Shown piece by piece: positions 9,135-17,070 of a DNA stretch of 36,558 nt. The position numbers and the translations under genes are program-made. The first letter of the stretch is position 1; each line of letters opens with the position of its first letter. The notes below the pieces were generated by a model. The model saw only the letters and a program-made list of their open reading frames with translations. It was not told where the DNA came from and did no database searches. Source of the stretch: Clostridiales bacterium (GTDB lineage Bacteria; Bacillota; Clostridia; Saccharofermentanales; Saccharofermentanaceae); assembly GCA_017649645.1 (NCBI GenBank), contig JAGCGK010000083.1:1-36558 (forward strand), written 5' to 3'.

Positions 9135-10418
9135 ATGGCAAAGTGTCCTGTATGCGGTGCGGATTCCGAAGGTAAATTCTGTGAGTACTGTGGTGCTTCT
9201 ATGACTGAGACTCAGTCAGCAGGTTCTGCGGGAAATGCCCCGGCCGAAGATTACGGCAGCGAGCCGGAAGTCGGCAAAGAGGAGTACGGCAATGAGCCGG
9301 AAGTGGCAAAAGAAGATTATGGTTCTTCTTCGGAGCCTAAGGTTACCAAGACGATGGAGCAGACGGACAAGAAGTGTCCTTCCTGCGGCGGTACATTGAT
9401 GTTCGATCCTGAGACAGGCGGAATGCTTTGCTCCTTCTGCGGATTTACAAAGGAACTTCCTAAGCCGGAGCAGAATACGGCGATGGAAGAATTGGATTTT
9501 GAATCAGCCAAGAACCGTGCAAGTTTTGACTGGGGTCAGAAGATGAAGACAGTTATCTGTCAGCAGTGCGGCGGTGAGACCGTTTACGATGCACTCGAGA
9601 CAGCTGACTGCTGCCCGTTCTGCGGTTCCACGAGCGTAATGCCTGTAGATGACGAGTCTGATGTAATGGCTCCTGGCGGAGTAGTTCCGTTCGCTATCTC
9701 ACAGGAAAAGGCTGCTCAGCTTTTCAAGAGCTGGATCGGACACAAGTGGTTTGCTCCAAGTGATGCTAAGAAGAGCTGCTCTGCTAAGGATATCAACGGT
9801 GTATATCTCCCATACTGGACATACGATTCCGATACGACTTCTCCATATTCCGCTAGGATCGGTTTTGACGAGAGAGTCAAGAGGGGAGACCACTACGAGA
9901 CTGTAACCAAGTGGAGACAGACAAGCGGTGTATATAGCGAATTCATCGATGACTATACGGTATTTGCCAGTAAGAAGTCCGATAATAACCCTTATATCAA
10001 GAGTGTTTCGCAGTTTGACTTCACAAAGCTTCGCCCGTATTCTCCTGACGTAGTTGCCGGTTTTTCTGCCGAGCGTTATTCAGTCGGTCTTGATGAGGGC
10101 TGGGATAATGCCAAGAAGGGTATCAACCAGAGACTGTCGAGCAACATCAGAGCTGATATCAAGAAAAAGACTCGTTGCGACAGAGTTGACAGACTCCAGT
10201 TCTCGACAATGTACGATAACATCACGTTCAAGTATCTCCTTGCACCTATCTGGCTTGCTTCCTATAAGTACAAGGATCAGATCTATAACATCGTAATCAA
10301 CGGTCAGACAGGTAAGGTAGGCGGTAAGGCACCGATTTCCGCACTCAAGGTTATCATCTTTATCCTTATCATCCTTGCGATCATTATCCTCTTCTACTTT
10401 GTCTTCGGAAGGAACTGA
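9135..10418 (+). CDS. Zinc-ribbon protein with C-terminal membrane anchor, function unknown
   Basis: A 427-residue protein with three pairs of CxxC zinc-ribbon motifs. They are CPVC...CEYC at the start, CPSC...CSFC near residue 77, and CQQC...CPFC near residue 139. Similar proteins are often labelled TFIIB-type zinc ribbon or PriA-like, but no helicase motif is seen. Between the first and second ribbons is a linker with three YGxEPEV-type repeats. The C-terminus is a single hydrophobic helix (about 402-424) ending FGRN, so the bulk of the protein probably faces the cytoplasm as a tail-anchored protein. It ends the glycogen operon, 21 nt after the GH13 gene, and is followed by a terminator. 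Any role in glycogen metabolism is only guilt by association. Confidence 0.8.
   Translation: MAKCPVCGADSEGKFCEYCGASMTETQSAGSAGNAPAEDYGSEPEVGKEEYGNEPEVAKEDYGSSSEPKVTKTMEQTDKKCPSCGGTLMFDPETGGMLCSFCGFTKELPKPEQNTAMEELDFESAKNRASFDWGQKMKTVICQQCGGETVYDALETADCCPFCGSTSVMPVDDESDVMAPGGVVPFAISQEKAAQLFKSWIGHKWFAPSDAKKSCSAKDINGVYLPYWTYDSDTTSPYSARIGFDERVKRGDHYETVTKWRQTSGVYSEFIDDYTVFASKKSDNNPYIKSVSQFDFTKLRPYSPDVVAGFSAERYSVGLDEGWDNAKKGINQRLSSNIRADIKKKTRCDRVDRLQFSTMYDNITFKYLLAPIWLASYKYKDQIYNIVINGQTGKVGGKAPISALKVIIFILIILAIIILFYFVFGRN
9246..9344 (+). repeat. Short tandem repeat in the zinc-ribbon protein linker
   Basis: Three degenerate units coding for EDYGSEPEVGK, EEYGNEPEVAK and EDYGSSSEPKV. The unit is about 11-12 codons. 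It forms an acidic, probably flexible linker between the first two zinc ribbons. Confidence 0.75.
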
Positions 10419-10434
10419 TATTCCGGTTATAAAT

Positions 10435-10465
10435 GGACTGTCTCATGCGAGGCAGTCCTTTTTTT
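10435..10465 (+). terminator. Intrinsic terminator of the glycogen operon
   Basis: GGACTGTCTC and GAGGCAGTCC pair over 10 bp (one G-T) with loop ATGC, followed by seven T. It lies 16 nt after the zinc-ribbon gene. Confidence 0.92.
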
Positions 10466-10469
10466 CGCG

Positions 10470-10498
10470 AAAAAAACAGGGCATCTTTTCAGATACCC
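10470..10498 (-). terminator. Terminator of the small lipoprotein gene
   Basis: Read on the minus strand, GGGTATCT and AGATGCCC form an 8-bp stem (one G-T) with a GAAA loop, followed by a T-rich run. It stands back to back with the glycogen operon terminator, so the two convergent units are separated. Confidence 0.85.
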
Positions 10499-10522
10499 CG
10501 TGATCTTTTTCTTTACGCTTTG

Positions 10523-10708
10523 TCAGTCGCCTCTGGCATCAACTTCTTCTTTGGCGCCTTCCATCATATTGGCGAACTCAAGGCCTGCTTCTTCGGCGTC
10601 TGCCTGCGCCTCGGCAATATCATCGCCTCCGCATGCCGATAAGATGAACACACATCCTCCGGCCAAGACCAAAACCAATAATACAGCTAAAAGTCTGGTT
10701 ATCTTCAT
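10523..10708 (-). CDS. Small lipoprotein, function unknown
   Basis: A 61-residue protein with a hydrophobic N-terminal helix, MKITRLLAVLLVLVLAGG. Two possible lipoprotein cysteines follow, in LAGGC and in LSAC. The mature part is short and acidic (GGDDIAEAQADAEEAG...). ATG at 10708 is chosen over an in-frame GTG nine bases upstream because GGAGG stands about 8 nt before it. The gene is alone, with its own promoter-like TATAAT and its own terminator. After cleavage fewer than 45 residues remain, so a structural or peptide-like role is as likely as an enzymatic one. I do not recognise a family. Confidence 0.7.
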   Translation of the reverse strand: MKITRLLAVLLVLVLAGGCVFILSACGGDDIAEAQADAEEAGLEFANMMEGAKEEVDARGD

Positions 10709-10746
10709 GATCGTCACCTCCGAGAATAATCTTCATATTTACTCTG

Positions 10747-10775
10747 ATTATATTACGTATTTCCGAAAATAAACC
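10747..10775 (-). promoter_or_regulatory. Possible promoter of the small lipoprotein gene
   Basis: On the minus strand a perfect TATAAT (10747-10752) lies about 39 nt before the start codon. The -35 region at 17-bp spacing reads GGTTTA, a weak match. Confidence 0.45.
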
Positions 10776-10841
10776 TGCAAACATACCGAATTAACAAAAG
10801 ATTCAAATAAATGTCCTCGTCTTATTATGTATGAGGATCAA

Positions 10842-11633
10842 ATGGGGTATAATACCGTTATGGAAATAATAGACGGACAATGGTACATGAATGGGCTCGA
10901 CAGCCGTGATCCCGATTGTATAAAAAGCAGTGACGAACTTCTCAAAGTAATCGAGAAGGTTGGTTTCCTGCCGCTTTTTGAAGCGGAGGTACCGGGTCTT
11001 TCCGTAGAGAACATGACCGATCCCAAGTATTGGTGGACCGGTGATGTCAAAAGAGATCCGTGGGAATGGAGAGGGATCCTGGCAAAGACCGGGAAAGTCG
11101 CTTACGGCAAGTTTTTCGGAAAGAAAGCAGGCTTCGTCTCGAAAAAGTGGTTCCCTTACTTCGCCAATTACAGAAGAAACGGTTATGATTTTGATTCACG
11201 CTATGAAGACGGCAAGGCCGAACGCAGGGAAAAACTCATAATGGATCTTTTCTGGCCGCGGGATATCGAGATGTGTGATCTTGATCTGCGGAAGATAGGA
11301 AAGTACGTTGATAATCCCGAGCTGTTCTCGTTTGAAGTAAAGGACAGGGCCGGGTTCGGTACCGGCGGTGAGAAGAACTTTGAAGGAACTTGTGCCAAGC
11401 TTCAGATGGGCTCATATCTCCTGGTCAGGGACTTTAAGCCGAGACTTAACAAAAAGGGCGAGGAATACGGATGGTCTATAGCGATCTACACTTTGCCGGA
11501 ATATCTGTGGGGATATAAGTTCGTAACGGAAAGGTACAGCGAGGATCCTAAAGAATCCTTAGATAAGATCGTCTCGCAGATACAAAAGTATTACGATGCG
11601 GAAGAAAGCGTTATACGTAAGTTTATACGTTAA
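10842..11633 (+). CDS. AlkZ-related protein, function uncertain
   Basis: A protein of 263 residues (from 10842). Its core contains DPWEWRGILAKTGKVAYGKF, KKAGFVSKKWFPYFANYRR and NGYDFDSRYEDG. I recall this pattern from clostridial proteins labelled AlkZ-related, a label that refers to a winged-helix DNA glycosylase family; I cannot verify activity here. There is no signal peptide or membrane helix. The start is uncertain. ATG 10842 has GAGG five bases upstream. ATG 10827 has no ribosome site. ATG 10860 lies exactly 7 nt after a TATAAT (10848-10853) and could be a leaderless start. The next gene begins 20 nt downstream, so the two are likely co-transcribed. Confidence 0.7.
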   Translation: MGYNTVMEIIDGQWYMNGLDSRDPDCIKSSDELLKVIEKVGFLPLFEAEVPGLSVENMTDPKYWWTGDVKRDPWEWRGILAKTGKVAYGKFFGKKAGFVSKKWFPYFANYRRNGYDFDSRYEDGKAERREKLIMDLFWPRDIEMCDLDLRKIGKYVDNPELFSFEVKDRAGFGTGGEKNFEGTCAKLQMGSYLLVRDFKPRLNKKGEEYGWSIAIYTLPEYLWGYKFVTERYSEDPKESLDKIVSQIQKYYDAEESVIRKFIR

Positions 11634-11653
11634 CAGTGAGGAGGGAGATACAT

Positions 11654-11896
11654 ATGGAACCATCAGGTGGTAATTTCGGAAATATATATGTCTTTGGAAT
11701 GGGCACTATATTGCTTTGGGCACTGATCCCGACTTTTTTGGAATGCCTTATCGCCGGATTGATCATGAAGATCAAAGGACACCAAAAGAAAAAAAGAGGA
11801 CTCAGGATTGCCGGGAATATCTTTCTCGTAGTAGCGGGAGTAGTAGTATTGGTATTTGCAGCATATTGTGTTTGGGGCTATTTCGTACTTCATTGA
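11654..11896 (+). CDS. Small membrane protein with two transmembrane helices
   Basis: An 80-residue protein with two hydrophobic segments, about residues 10-35 (VFGMGTILLWALIPTFLE...) and 50-76 (AGNIFLVVAGVVVLVFAAYC). A basic loop (KIKGHQKKKRG) between them probably faces the cytoplasm. ATG 11654 is chosen because GAGGAGGGAG lies just upstream; the in-frame GTG at 11636 would place that ribosome site inside the gene. It follows the AlkZ-related gene by 20 nt. No family is recognised. Confidence 0.65.
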   Translation: MEPSGGNFGNIYVFGMGTILLWALIPTFLECLIAGLIMKIKGHQKKKRGLRIAGNIFLVVAGVVVLVFAAYCVWGYFVLH

Positions 11897-11903
11897 AAAT
11901 AAT

Positions 11904-11929
11904 AAAGGACATCCGATCGGATGTCCTTT
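11904..11929. terminator. Perfectly palindromic two-way terminator
   Basis: AAAGGACATCC-GATC-GGATGTCCTTT is a perfect palindrome. It is flanked by T on the right and A-rich sequence on the left, so it can end both the plus-strand small membrane protein gene and the minus-strand tRNA gene. Confidence 0.9.
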
Positions 11930-11934
11930 TTAAT

Positions 11935-12017
11935 TGGTGCGGCCGACGAGACTTGAACTCGTACGGTCTCCCACACGCCCCTCAAACGTGCGCGTCTGCC
12001 TATTCCGCCACGGCCGC
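11935..12017 (-). tRNA. tRNA-Leu (anticodon GAG)
   Basis: The minus strand gives an 83-nt tRNA with acceptor stem GCGGCCG/CGGCCGC, discriminator A and an encoded CCA. The D arm is GGCGGAATAGGCAGACGC, the T-loop is GTTCAAGTC, and the variable arm is long, as in class II tRNAs. The anticodon loop TTGAGGG gives anticodon GAG, which reads CUC and CUU leucine codons. Those codons are very common in the surrounding genes. Confidence 0.96.
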
Positions 12018-12037
12018 ATTTGTGTTAAGCATTGACA

Positions 12038-12066
12038 ATTATACTAATGACATTGGGGGGTGTCAA
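12038..12066 (-). promoter_or_regulatory. Consensus promoter of tRNA-Leu
   Basis: On the minus strand a perfect TTGACA (12061-12066) and a perfect TATAAT (12038-12043) are separated by exactly 17 bp. The predicted start lies about 13 nt before the mature tRNA 5' end. Confidence 0.92.
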
Positions 12067-12114
12067 GCACTTTTTCGAGAAGAATAAAGATAATGCTCCA
12101 ATCCTTATTATTTG

Positions 12115-12123
12115 TGGTATTAT
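12115..12123 (+). promoter_or_regulatory. Possible iorA promoter (extended -10)
   Basis: TGGTATTAT matches the extended -10 form TGnTATaAT, about 51 nt before the iorA start. No good -35 is seen at the usual distance. Confidence 0.4.
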
Positions 12124-12174
12124 GATTATTACGCACAAACAAATTGTTTAAAGTTAACATCAGGAGGAACCAAG

Positions 12175-13935
12175 ATGAAGACTATCATGCTTGGAAACGA
12201 AGCGGTTGCCCGTGGTGCCTATGAGGCGGGCGTTAAGCTTGTTTCATCGTATCCGGGAACACCTAGTACCGAGATAACGGAAGAAATTGCTAAGTTTAAG
12301 GAAGTGTCCTGCGAGTGGGCACCTAACGAGAAAGTAGGAGCAGAGGTTGCTATCGGTGCATCTATCCGTGGCGCACGTGCAATGACATGCATGAAGCACG
12401 TAGGCTTGAATGTTTCTGCAGACCCTCTTTTCACAGCAGCATATACAGGAGTTAACGGCGGACTCGTTTTCTGCGTTGCAGACGATCCGGGAATGCACTC
12501 CTCACAGAATGAACAGGATACAAGAAACCACGCAAGAAGCGCTAAGGTACCTGTATTTGAGCCATCTGACAGTGCCGAGTGTAAGGAATTCATTAAGTAC
12601 GCTTTCGACTTTTCTGAGAAGTATGACACACCGGTTATCCTCCGTCTTCATACAAGAGTATCTCACTCCAGAAGTATAGTAGAGATCGAAGATCCTAAGC
12701 CGATCACATTGAAGGAATATGCTAAGGATCCTGCTAAGTACGTTATGATGCCTGCTAATGCCATCAAGCGTCACGTTGTAGTTGAGGAGAGAACTAAGAC
12801 TATCGCAGCAGATTCTAATGACGTTAACGTCGGTAAGCACAAGGTTGAGATGAGAGATACTAAGCTCGGTATCATCACGGCAGGTGCTTCCTATCAGTAC
12901 GTTAGAGACGGTGTGCCGGACGCGAGCGTATTGAAGCTCGGTCTCGTATGGCCGCTTCCTATGGACTTGATCCGTGATTTCGCATCTAAGGTCGACCGTC
13001 TTGTAGTAGTAGAAGAGCTCGATCCGTTCATCGAGAACGAGATCAAGGCAGCAGGCATCAAGTGCGAGGGTAAGGAACTCTTCACGATGCTCGGCGAATA
13101 TACTGCAGTTATGATCCGTAAGGCTCTTTCAGACCTTCCGCTTCCTGAGGCAGGAATCGATACATCTTCGCTTCCTACTCCTCCGGGCCGTCCGCCGGTA
13201 CTTTGCGCAGGATGTCCTCATAAGGGATTGTTCCTTGCTCTTAACAGACTCAAGGTACAGGTTATGGGCGATATCGGATGCTATACTCTCGGCGCACTTC
13301 CTCCGATGCAGGCAGTTGACGCAGTTGTATGTATGGGTGCATCCGTAGGTATGGCTCACGGCTTTGATAAGGCTACTGACGGAGCAGATTCACGTAAGAC
13401 AGTTGGTGTCATCGGTGATTCTACATTCCTCCATTCAGGTATCACAAACCTTATGAACGCTGTTTATAACCAAAGTTCCATCACTCTTATCATTCTTGAT
13501 AACTCCATCACAGGTATGACAGGTCACCAGCAGAACCCTTCAACAGGTAAGAACATCCGCCTTGAGGATGCTCCTGCAGTTGATCTCGAGGGTCTTTGTA
13601 AGAGCCTCGGTGTTGCTTCCGTTCGCGTAGTCGATCCTGTTGATACATTCGGTGCAGAGAAGGTTATCAAGGAAGAGCTCGATAAGAACGTTGTATCAGT
13701 TGTAATCGCTCGCCGTCCTTGTGCTCTCATCCCTACAGGAAGAGCTAAGAAGGGCGTTGAGGTATCTTGTGATTACGATAAGTGCCGTTCCTGCGGAGCT
13801 TGCGGACGTATCATGTGTCCTGCTCTCATCATGGGCGAGGATAAAAAGCCAATGATCGATGCCGAGTCCTGTAACAACTGCGGACTTTGCGTAAATGTAT
13901 GTAAATTCGACGCTTTGATCAAGGGGGAGGAGTAA
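12175..13935 (+). CDS. iorA: Indolepyruvate ferredoxin oxidoreductase, alpha subunit
   Basis: IorA is the large subunit of the enzyme that converts aryl 2-oxoacids (indolepyruvate, phenylpyruvate) to aryl-acetyl-CoA and reduces ferredoxin, in aromatic amino acid breakdown. The 586-residue protein starts MKTIMLGNEAVARGAYEAGV. The pyrimidine-binding domain (SSYPGTPSTEITEE) comes first and the TPP-binding domain (CAGCPHKGLF, then GDIGCYTLG and DNSITGMTGHQQNP) follows. The C-terminus carries two 4Fe-4S motifs, CRSCGACGRIMC and CNNCGLCVNVC. ATG 12175 is preceded by AGGAGG; the upstream in-frame codons from 12112 have no ribosome site. It lies 2 nt before iorB. Confidence 0.95.
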   Translation: MKTIMLGNEAVARGAYEAGVKLVSSYPGTPSTEITEEIAKFKEVSCEWAPNEKVGAEVAIGASIRGARAMTCMKHVGLNVSADPLFTAAYTGVNGGLVFCVADDPGMHSSQNEQDTRNHARSAKVPVFEPSDSAECKEFIKYAFDFSEKYDTPVILRLHTRVSHSRSIVEIEDPKPITLKEYAKDPAKYVMMPANAIKRHVVVEERTKTIAADSNDVNVGKHKVEMRDTKLGIITAGASYQYVRDGVPDASVLKLGLVWPLPMDLIRDFASKVDRLVVVEELDPFIENEIKAAGIKCEGKELFTMLGEYTAVMIRKALSDLPLPEAGIDTSSLPTPPGRPPVLCAGCPHKGLFLALNRLKVQVMGDIGCYTLGALPPMQAVDAVVCMGASVGMAHGFDKATDGADSRKTVGVIGDSTFLHSGITNLMNAVYNQSSITLIILDNSITGMTGHQQNPSTGKNIRLEDAPAVDLEGLCKSLGVASVRVVDPVDTFGAEKVIKEELDKNVVSVVIARRPCALIPTGRAKKGVEVSCDYDKCRSCGACGRIMCPALIMGEDKKPMIDAESCNNCGLCVNVCKFDALIKGEE

Positions 13936-13937
13936 TC

Positions 13938-14534
13938 ATGGAAAACTTTGAAGCTTCAATCGTATTGGCAGGCGTAGGCGGCCAGGGAACATTGATCGCA
14001 GGTAAGCTCCTCGGTATCCTGAGCCTTAAGCTCGGACTTGACGTTAAGGTATCTGAGGTTCACGGAATGAGCCAGCGCGGCGGTTCCGTTATCACATATG
14101 TAAAGATCGGTAAGGAAGTTCATTCTCCTATCGTTGAGCCGGGTACGGCAGACTTCGTTCTTTCCTTTGAGGAAGTCGAGGCAGTCCGTTGGGCATCTCT
14201 TCTTAAGAAGGATGGTGTCATGATCGTTAACTCACAGAAGATCAAGTCACTTCCTGTTCTTCTCGGAGCAGTTCAGTATCCTTCCGACATCAAGGCTTCT
14301 CTTGATAACGGTGCTATCGGCGATACAAAGATCATAGAGATCGATGCTTTGGGCGCAGCTCTTGACTGCGGTACATCCAAGGCTACAAACATCGTAATGC
14401 TCGGAGCTCTCTCCAAGTACTTCGGTATCGATGACAAGGTATGGCAGGAGTCCATCGAAGAGGCATTTGCTTCTAAGCCTAAGACAATACCTCTTAACCT
14501 TGAGGCATTTGCAAAGGGCAAGAGCCTCGCATAA
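13938..14534 (+). CDS. iorB: Indolepyruvate ferredoxin oxidoreductase, beta subunit
   Basis: A 198-residue protein with the N-terminal GVGGQGTLIAGKLLG motif and the VHGMSQRGGSVITYVKIG motif that distinguish IorB from other gamma-type subunits. It pairs with IorA, which supplies the TPP and iron-sulfur centres. It starts 2 nt after the iorA stop with GGGGGAGGAG as ribosome site. It is a paralogue of the gamma subunit at 145-684, and both genes are followed by the same 16-nt motif and a terminator. Confidence 0.93.
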   Translation: MENFEASIVLAGVGGQGTLIAGKLLGILSLKLGLDVKVSEVHGMSQRGGSVITYVKIGKEVHSPIVEPGTADFVLSFEEVEAVRWASLLKKDGVMIVNSQKIKSLPVLLGAVQYPSDIKASLDNGAIGDTKIIEIDALGAALDCGTSKATNIVMLGALSKYFGIDDKVWQESIEEAFASKPKTIPLNLEAFAKGKSLA

Positions 14535-14556
14535 TATTTTTTCTCGAAAACAAAAG

Positions 14557-14590
14557 CATCCATCGATCATTCGATCGGTGGATGTTTTTT
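14557..14590. terminator. Two-way terminator between iorB and the lipoprotein gene
   Basis: CATCCATCGATC and GATCGGTGGATG form a 12-bp stem (one G-T) with loop ATTC. Six T follow on the plus strand. An A-rich stretch before the stem gives a T-rich tail on the minus strand, so it can serve the convergent operons on both sides. Confidence 0.9.
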
Positions 14591-14607
14591 ATTGTTCTTA
14601 AATCTGT

Positions 14608-15228
14608 TTACTTAAAGATGAATTTCTTCGGAAGCGGTAACTCAAGATCTTCCATAAGGTTCTTGATCACGTCCTTGTTCTCGTTATTGTCCGAGAAGCA
14701 GCAGATCTCCATAACAGATCTTCCGGAGCGGTATACACCGCCGAAGATGTAGTAATCTTCCTGATCGTAGTTCGGCTCTAAGTCCGCATCTATGAACAGA
14801 TAATCGTCGAATGTATAGAATTCTCCGTCTATTTCATTGAAGTCTATATAATTATCCGCTCTCACCTGGTAAAAAGCCTTGGCAGATTCTTCGCTTTCCA
14901 GAAGATAGTAGGTGGCATAGTAGATATCTCCCTTGTCACCGATGTAGTTATACATCATTTCAAGATCTTCTATGTAGATCTGCGTGCTGTCCTTTTCTTC
15001 AAAATCATAAGACGTGCAGCCATAAGCATCCTTTACGGCTTCGGTAAACTCGAAGGGAGATACTTCAGGTACTTTTTTACCTGATTTTTTATCTTCATCC
15101 TCAGATCTTGAATCAGAATGCTTTTTGCCCGAACCTTTCTTTAGACTGTCACAGCCTGTGATAGAAGAGCATAGAAATGCCATGCAAAGTGCGATCGCTA
15201 AAGAAGTGATTATCTTTCGAGATTTCAT
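14608..15228 (-). CDS. Lipoprotein, function unknown
   Basis: A 206-residue protein with a signal peptide (MKSRKIITSLAIALCMAFLC) and the lipobox SITGC, so it should be attached to the outer face of the membrane. A linker rich in Lys, Ser, Asp and Glu (residues 28-52) leads to a compact domain with many Tyr and Asp residues. The gene is the third of a minus-strand operon, 15 nt after the dehydrogenase gene, with AGAGGT as ribosome site. I do not recognise the domain. It may simply be carried along in this operon, as nothing in it points to phospholipid or sugar-phosphate chemistry. Confidence 0.72.
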   Translation of the reverse strand: MKSRKIITSLAIALCMAFLCSSITGCDSLKKGSGKKHSDSRSEDEDKKSGKKVPEVSPFEFTEAVKDAYGCTSYDFEEKDSTQIYIEDLEMMYNYIGDKGDIYYATYYLLESEESAKAFYQVRADNYIDFNEIDGEFYTFDDYLFIDADLEPNYDQEDYYIFGGVYRSGRSVMEICCFSDNNENKDVIKNLMEDLELPLPKKFIFK

Positions 15229-15243
15229 TTAGACCTCTTGGTA

Positions 15244-16299
15244 TCAGTGAAGTATAGCCAGAAGCTTAGGATCTTCCTTAAGGAGAGCCTTGGCAAGTTC
15301 TCTGTACTTTTCTTCGTGGAGATAAGTATGACGGTGAGGCTTGATCTGAGGAGCCATATCGATGGCTTCTTCAAAGTCAGCGACCTTGAGATCAAGAGTT
15401 GCGCAGTAATCCCAGAAACCTGTCTTTGTGAATACCGTATCGACACGCTGCCATCTGTGATCACAGATCTTGCACATGATATAAGTAGCGATACCTACCT
15501 GAACTCCGTGAAGCTGAGGCTTCGTCAAGAGCTGATCCAATGCATGTGAGATGAGATGTTCACTTCCCGATGTAGGTGCAGAAGATCCGGCGATCTCGTT
15601 TGCTACGCCGCTCATTGCGAGGGAATCAAGAAGTTCCTTTAAGAAGAGATCTTCTTCTATTGATTCAAACGGTGTTCTTACAAAAGAGTTAACAGCTTTC
15701 TTGGCGATCATGAATGCGAAGTCATTAACTTCGAGATATCCCTGATCTTCCTCGTGCTGCCAGTCATATGTGGAAGAGATCTTAGCGACCATATCACCGA
15801 TACCTGAATAGAGGAATCTGACAGGAGCGCTCTTAATGACATCTGTATCAACGAGGATTCCGTAAGCCATCTTTGCCGGAACTGACTTTCTGTGACCGCC
15901 TACCGTAAGGGAAGCGGAGGAACTTGAGAAGCCGTCGGAAGAAGAGCTTGTAGGAACGCTTATGAACGGGATCCTTAATACATAACCGATATACTTTGCA
16001 GCATCGATTACTTTTCCGCCGCCCATACCGATTATTGCCTGAGTTTTATTAGGAAGCTCGAAAGCAAGATTGGTTATATCATTAAAATCCACGGTGTCCA
16101 TTTCCTGATGGTGAAGGATCTTTACACCTGCTTCCTCACAGGATTTAAAGACCGTATCTCCGAACATGGAGATGAGACCGTTTCCGAAAAGGATCGTTAC
16201 CTGTGTAAGGTCTGCATCCTTAAGATATGATCCGATCTGAGATGTAACACCTTTTTCGATCTTAAGGATAGAAGGGATGGATATCTGATCTTTGTTCAT
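15244..16299 (-). CDS. Iron-containing alcohol dehydrogenase family, glycerol-1-phosphate dehydrogenase-like
   Basis: A 351-residue protein of the family that includes AraM/EgsA sn-glycerol-1-phosphate dehydrogenases. It has the NAD-binding motif GMGGGKVIDAAKY followed by the phosphate/nicotinamide segment SVPTSSSSDGFSSSSASL. Possible metal ligands are the histidines in SEHLISHALD and LHGVQVG. The family reduces dihydroxyacetone phosphate to glycerol-1-phosphate or acts on related substrates. Its start overlaps the stop of the upstream HAD gene (ATGA), implying coupled translation and perhaps sequential steps, with the phosphatase acting on the dehydrogenase product. The exact substrate is inferred only from family resemblance. 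Confidence 0.8.
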   Translation of the reverse strand: MNKDQISIPSILKIEKGVTSQIGSYLKDADLTQVTILFGNGLISMFGDTVFKSCEEAGVKILHHQEMDTVDFNDITNLAFELPNKTQAIIGMGGGKVIDAAKYIGYVLRIPFISVPTSSSSDGFSSSSASLTVGGHRKSVPAKMAYGILVDTDVIKSAPVRFLYSGIGDMVAKISSTYDWQHEEDQGYLEVNDFAFMIAKKAVNSFVRTPFESIEEDLFLKELLDSLAMSGVANEIAGSSAPTSGSEHLISHALDQLLTKPQLHGVQVGIATYIMCKICDHRWQRVDTVFTKTGFWDYCATLDLKVADFEEAIDMAPQIKPHRHTYLHEEKYRELAKALLKEDPKLLAILH

Positions 16300-16955
16300 T
16301 TTAAGACCTCCTTGACTGTCTTCGGCAGATCGCTGAATTTATTGATCTTGGCGGTTTCGGCATTGATCGTTCCGAAGCCGTAAGTTGCATGGATAAACGG
16401 TAAGCCTGCCTTTGTCGTTGCATCATAATCGCTTTGGATATCGCCTACATAGCAGGCCTTATCCAGATCGTTCCTCTCGCAGACGAGCTTTATGTTCTCG
16501 TCTTTCTGAAGGAAGTTATTTCCGTAACATTCGATATCTTCAATGAGGCAGTCAGGTGTTCCCCATGCTATACCGTAATGCTCTAGGAAAGCTTCTACAT
16601 AACCTGCCTGACAGTTACTTACGATATAGAGGTGATAACCCTGCTTTTTAAGCTTCTCCCATGTCTCGACAAGCTTAGGGTAAAGTATGCCGCCGTGCTC
16701 GCGAAGATACTCGTTCTCGTATGTTTCGCATGCCTCACGAAGAGCATTTCTCTGCTTTCCTTTTTTCGTGTATGTGAAAAGGGTGTCCGCGATAACGTCC
16801 ATCGGCTTTCCCATTACGCTTTGTATATCTTCGCGGGTTACGACCTTGTCAAAACCTGCTTCTTTAACTTTGACTGTCCAGGACTTGGCTACGTTTTCGG
16901 AACTGTCCCATACCGTACCGTCCATGTCAAATATGATTCCTTTTTTCTCTGACAT
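16296..16955 (-). CDS. HAD-superfamily hydrolase, phosphoglycolate phosphatase-like
   Basis: A 219-residue HAD hydrolase. Motif I is IIFDMDGTVWDSS with the nucleophile D10 and acid/base D12. Motif II is YIVSNCQ. A helical cap domain lies between them. Motif III/IV is CYVGDIQSDYDATTKAG. Such enzymes dephosphorylate small phospho-sugars or phosphoglycolate. It is the first gene of a three-gene minus-strand operon, with a ribosome site TAGGAGAG before ATG. Its stop overlaps the start of the dehydrogenase gene. Substrate is unknown; a glycerol-phosphate is suggested by the neighbour only. Confidence 0.85.
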   Translation of the reverse strand: MSEKKGIIFDMDGTVWDSSENVAKSWTVKVKEAGFDKVVTREDIQSVMGKPMDVIADTLFTYTKKGKQRNALREACETYENEYLREHGGILYPKLVETWEKLKKQGYHLYIVSNCQAGYVEAFLEHYGIAWGTPDCLIEDIECYGNNFLQKDENIKLVCERNDLDKACYVGDIQSDYDATTKAGLPFIHATYGFGTINAETAKINKFSDLPKTVKEVLK

Positions 16956-17070
16956 AAAATTCTCTCCTATTTATGATACTTCCTAAGAATAACATATCTG
17001 ACCTCTTTTTTCTTTACCTGTCGAGGCAAGTAGTGTATTCTGATTTGAGTTATAAAAACTTGGTGTTGAA

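Noticed and set aside
10433-10772. Plus-strand frames between the zinc-ribbon gene and the AlkZ-related gene
   Set aside because: They run through two terminators and antisense to the small lipoprotein gene, with no ribosome site.
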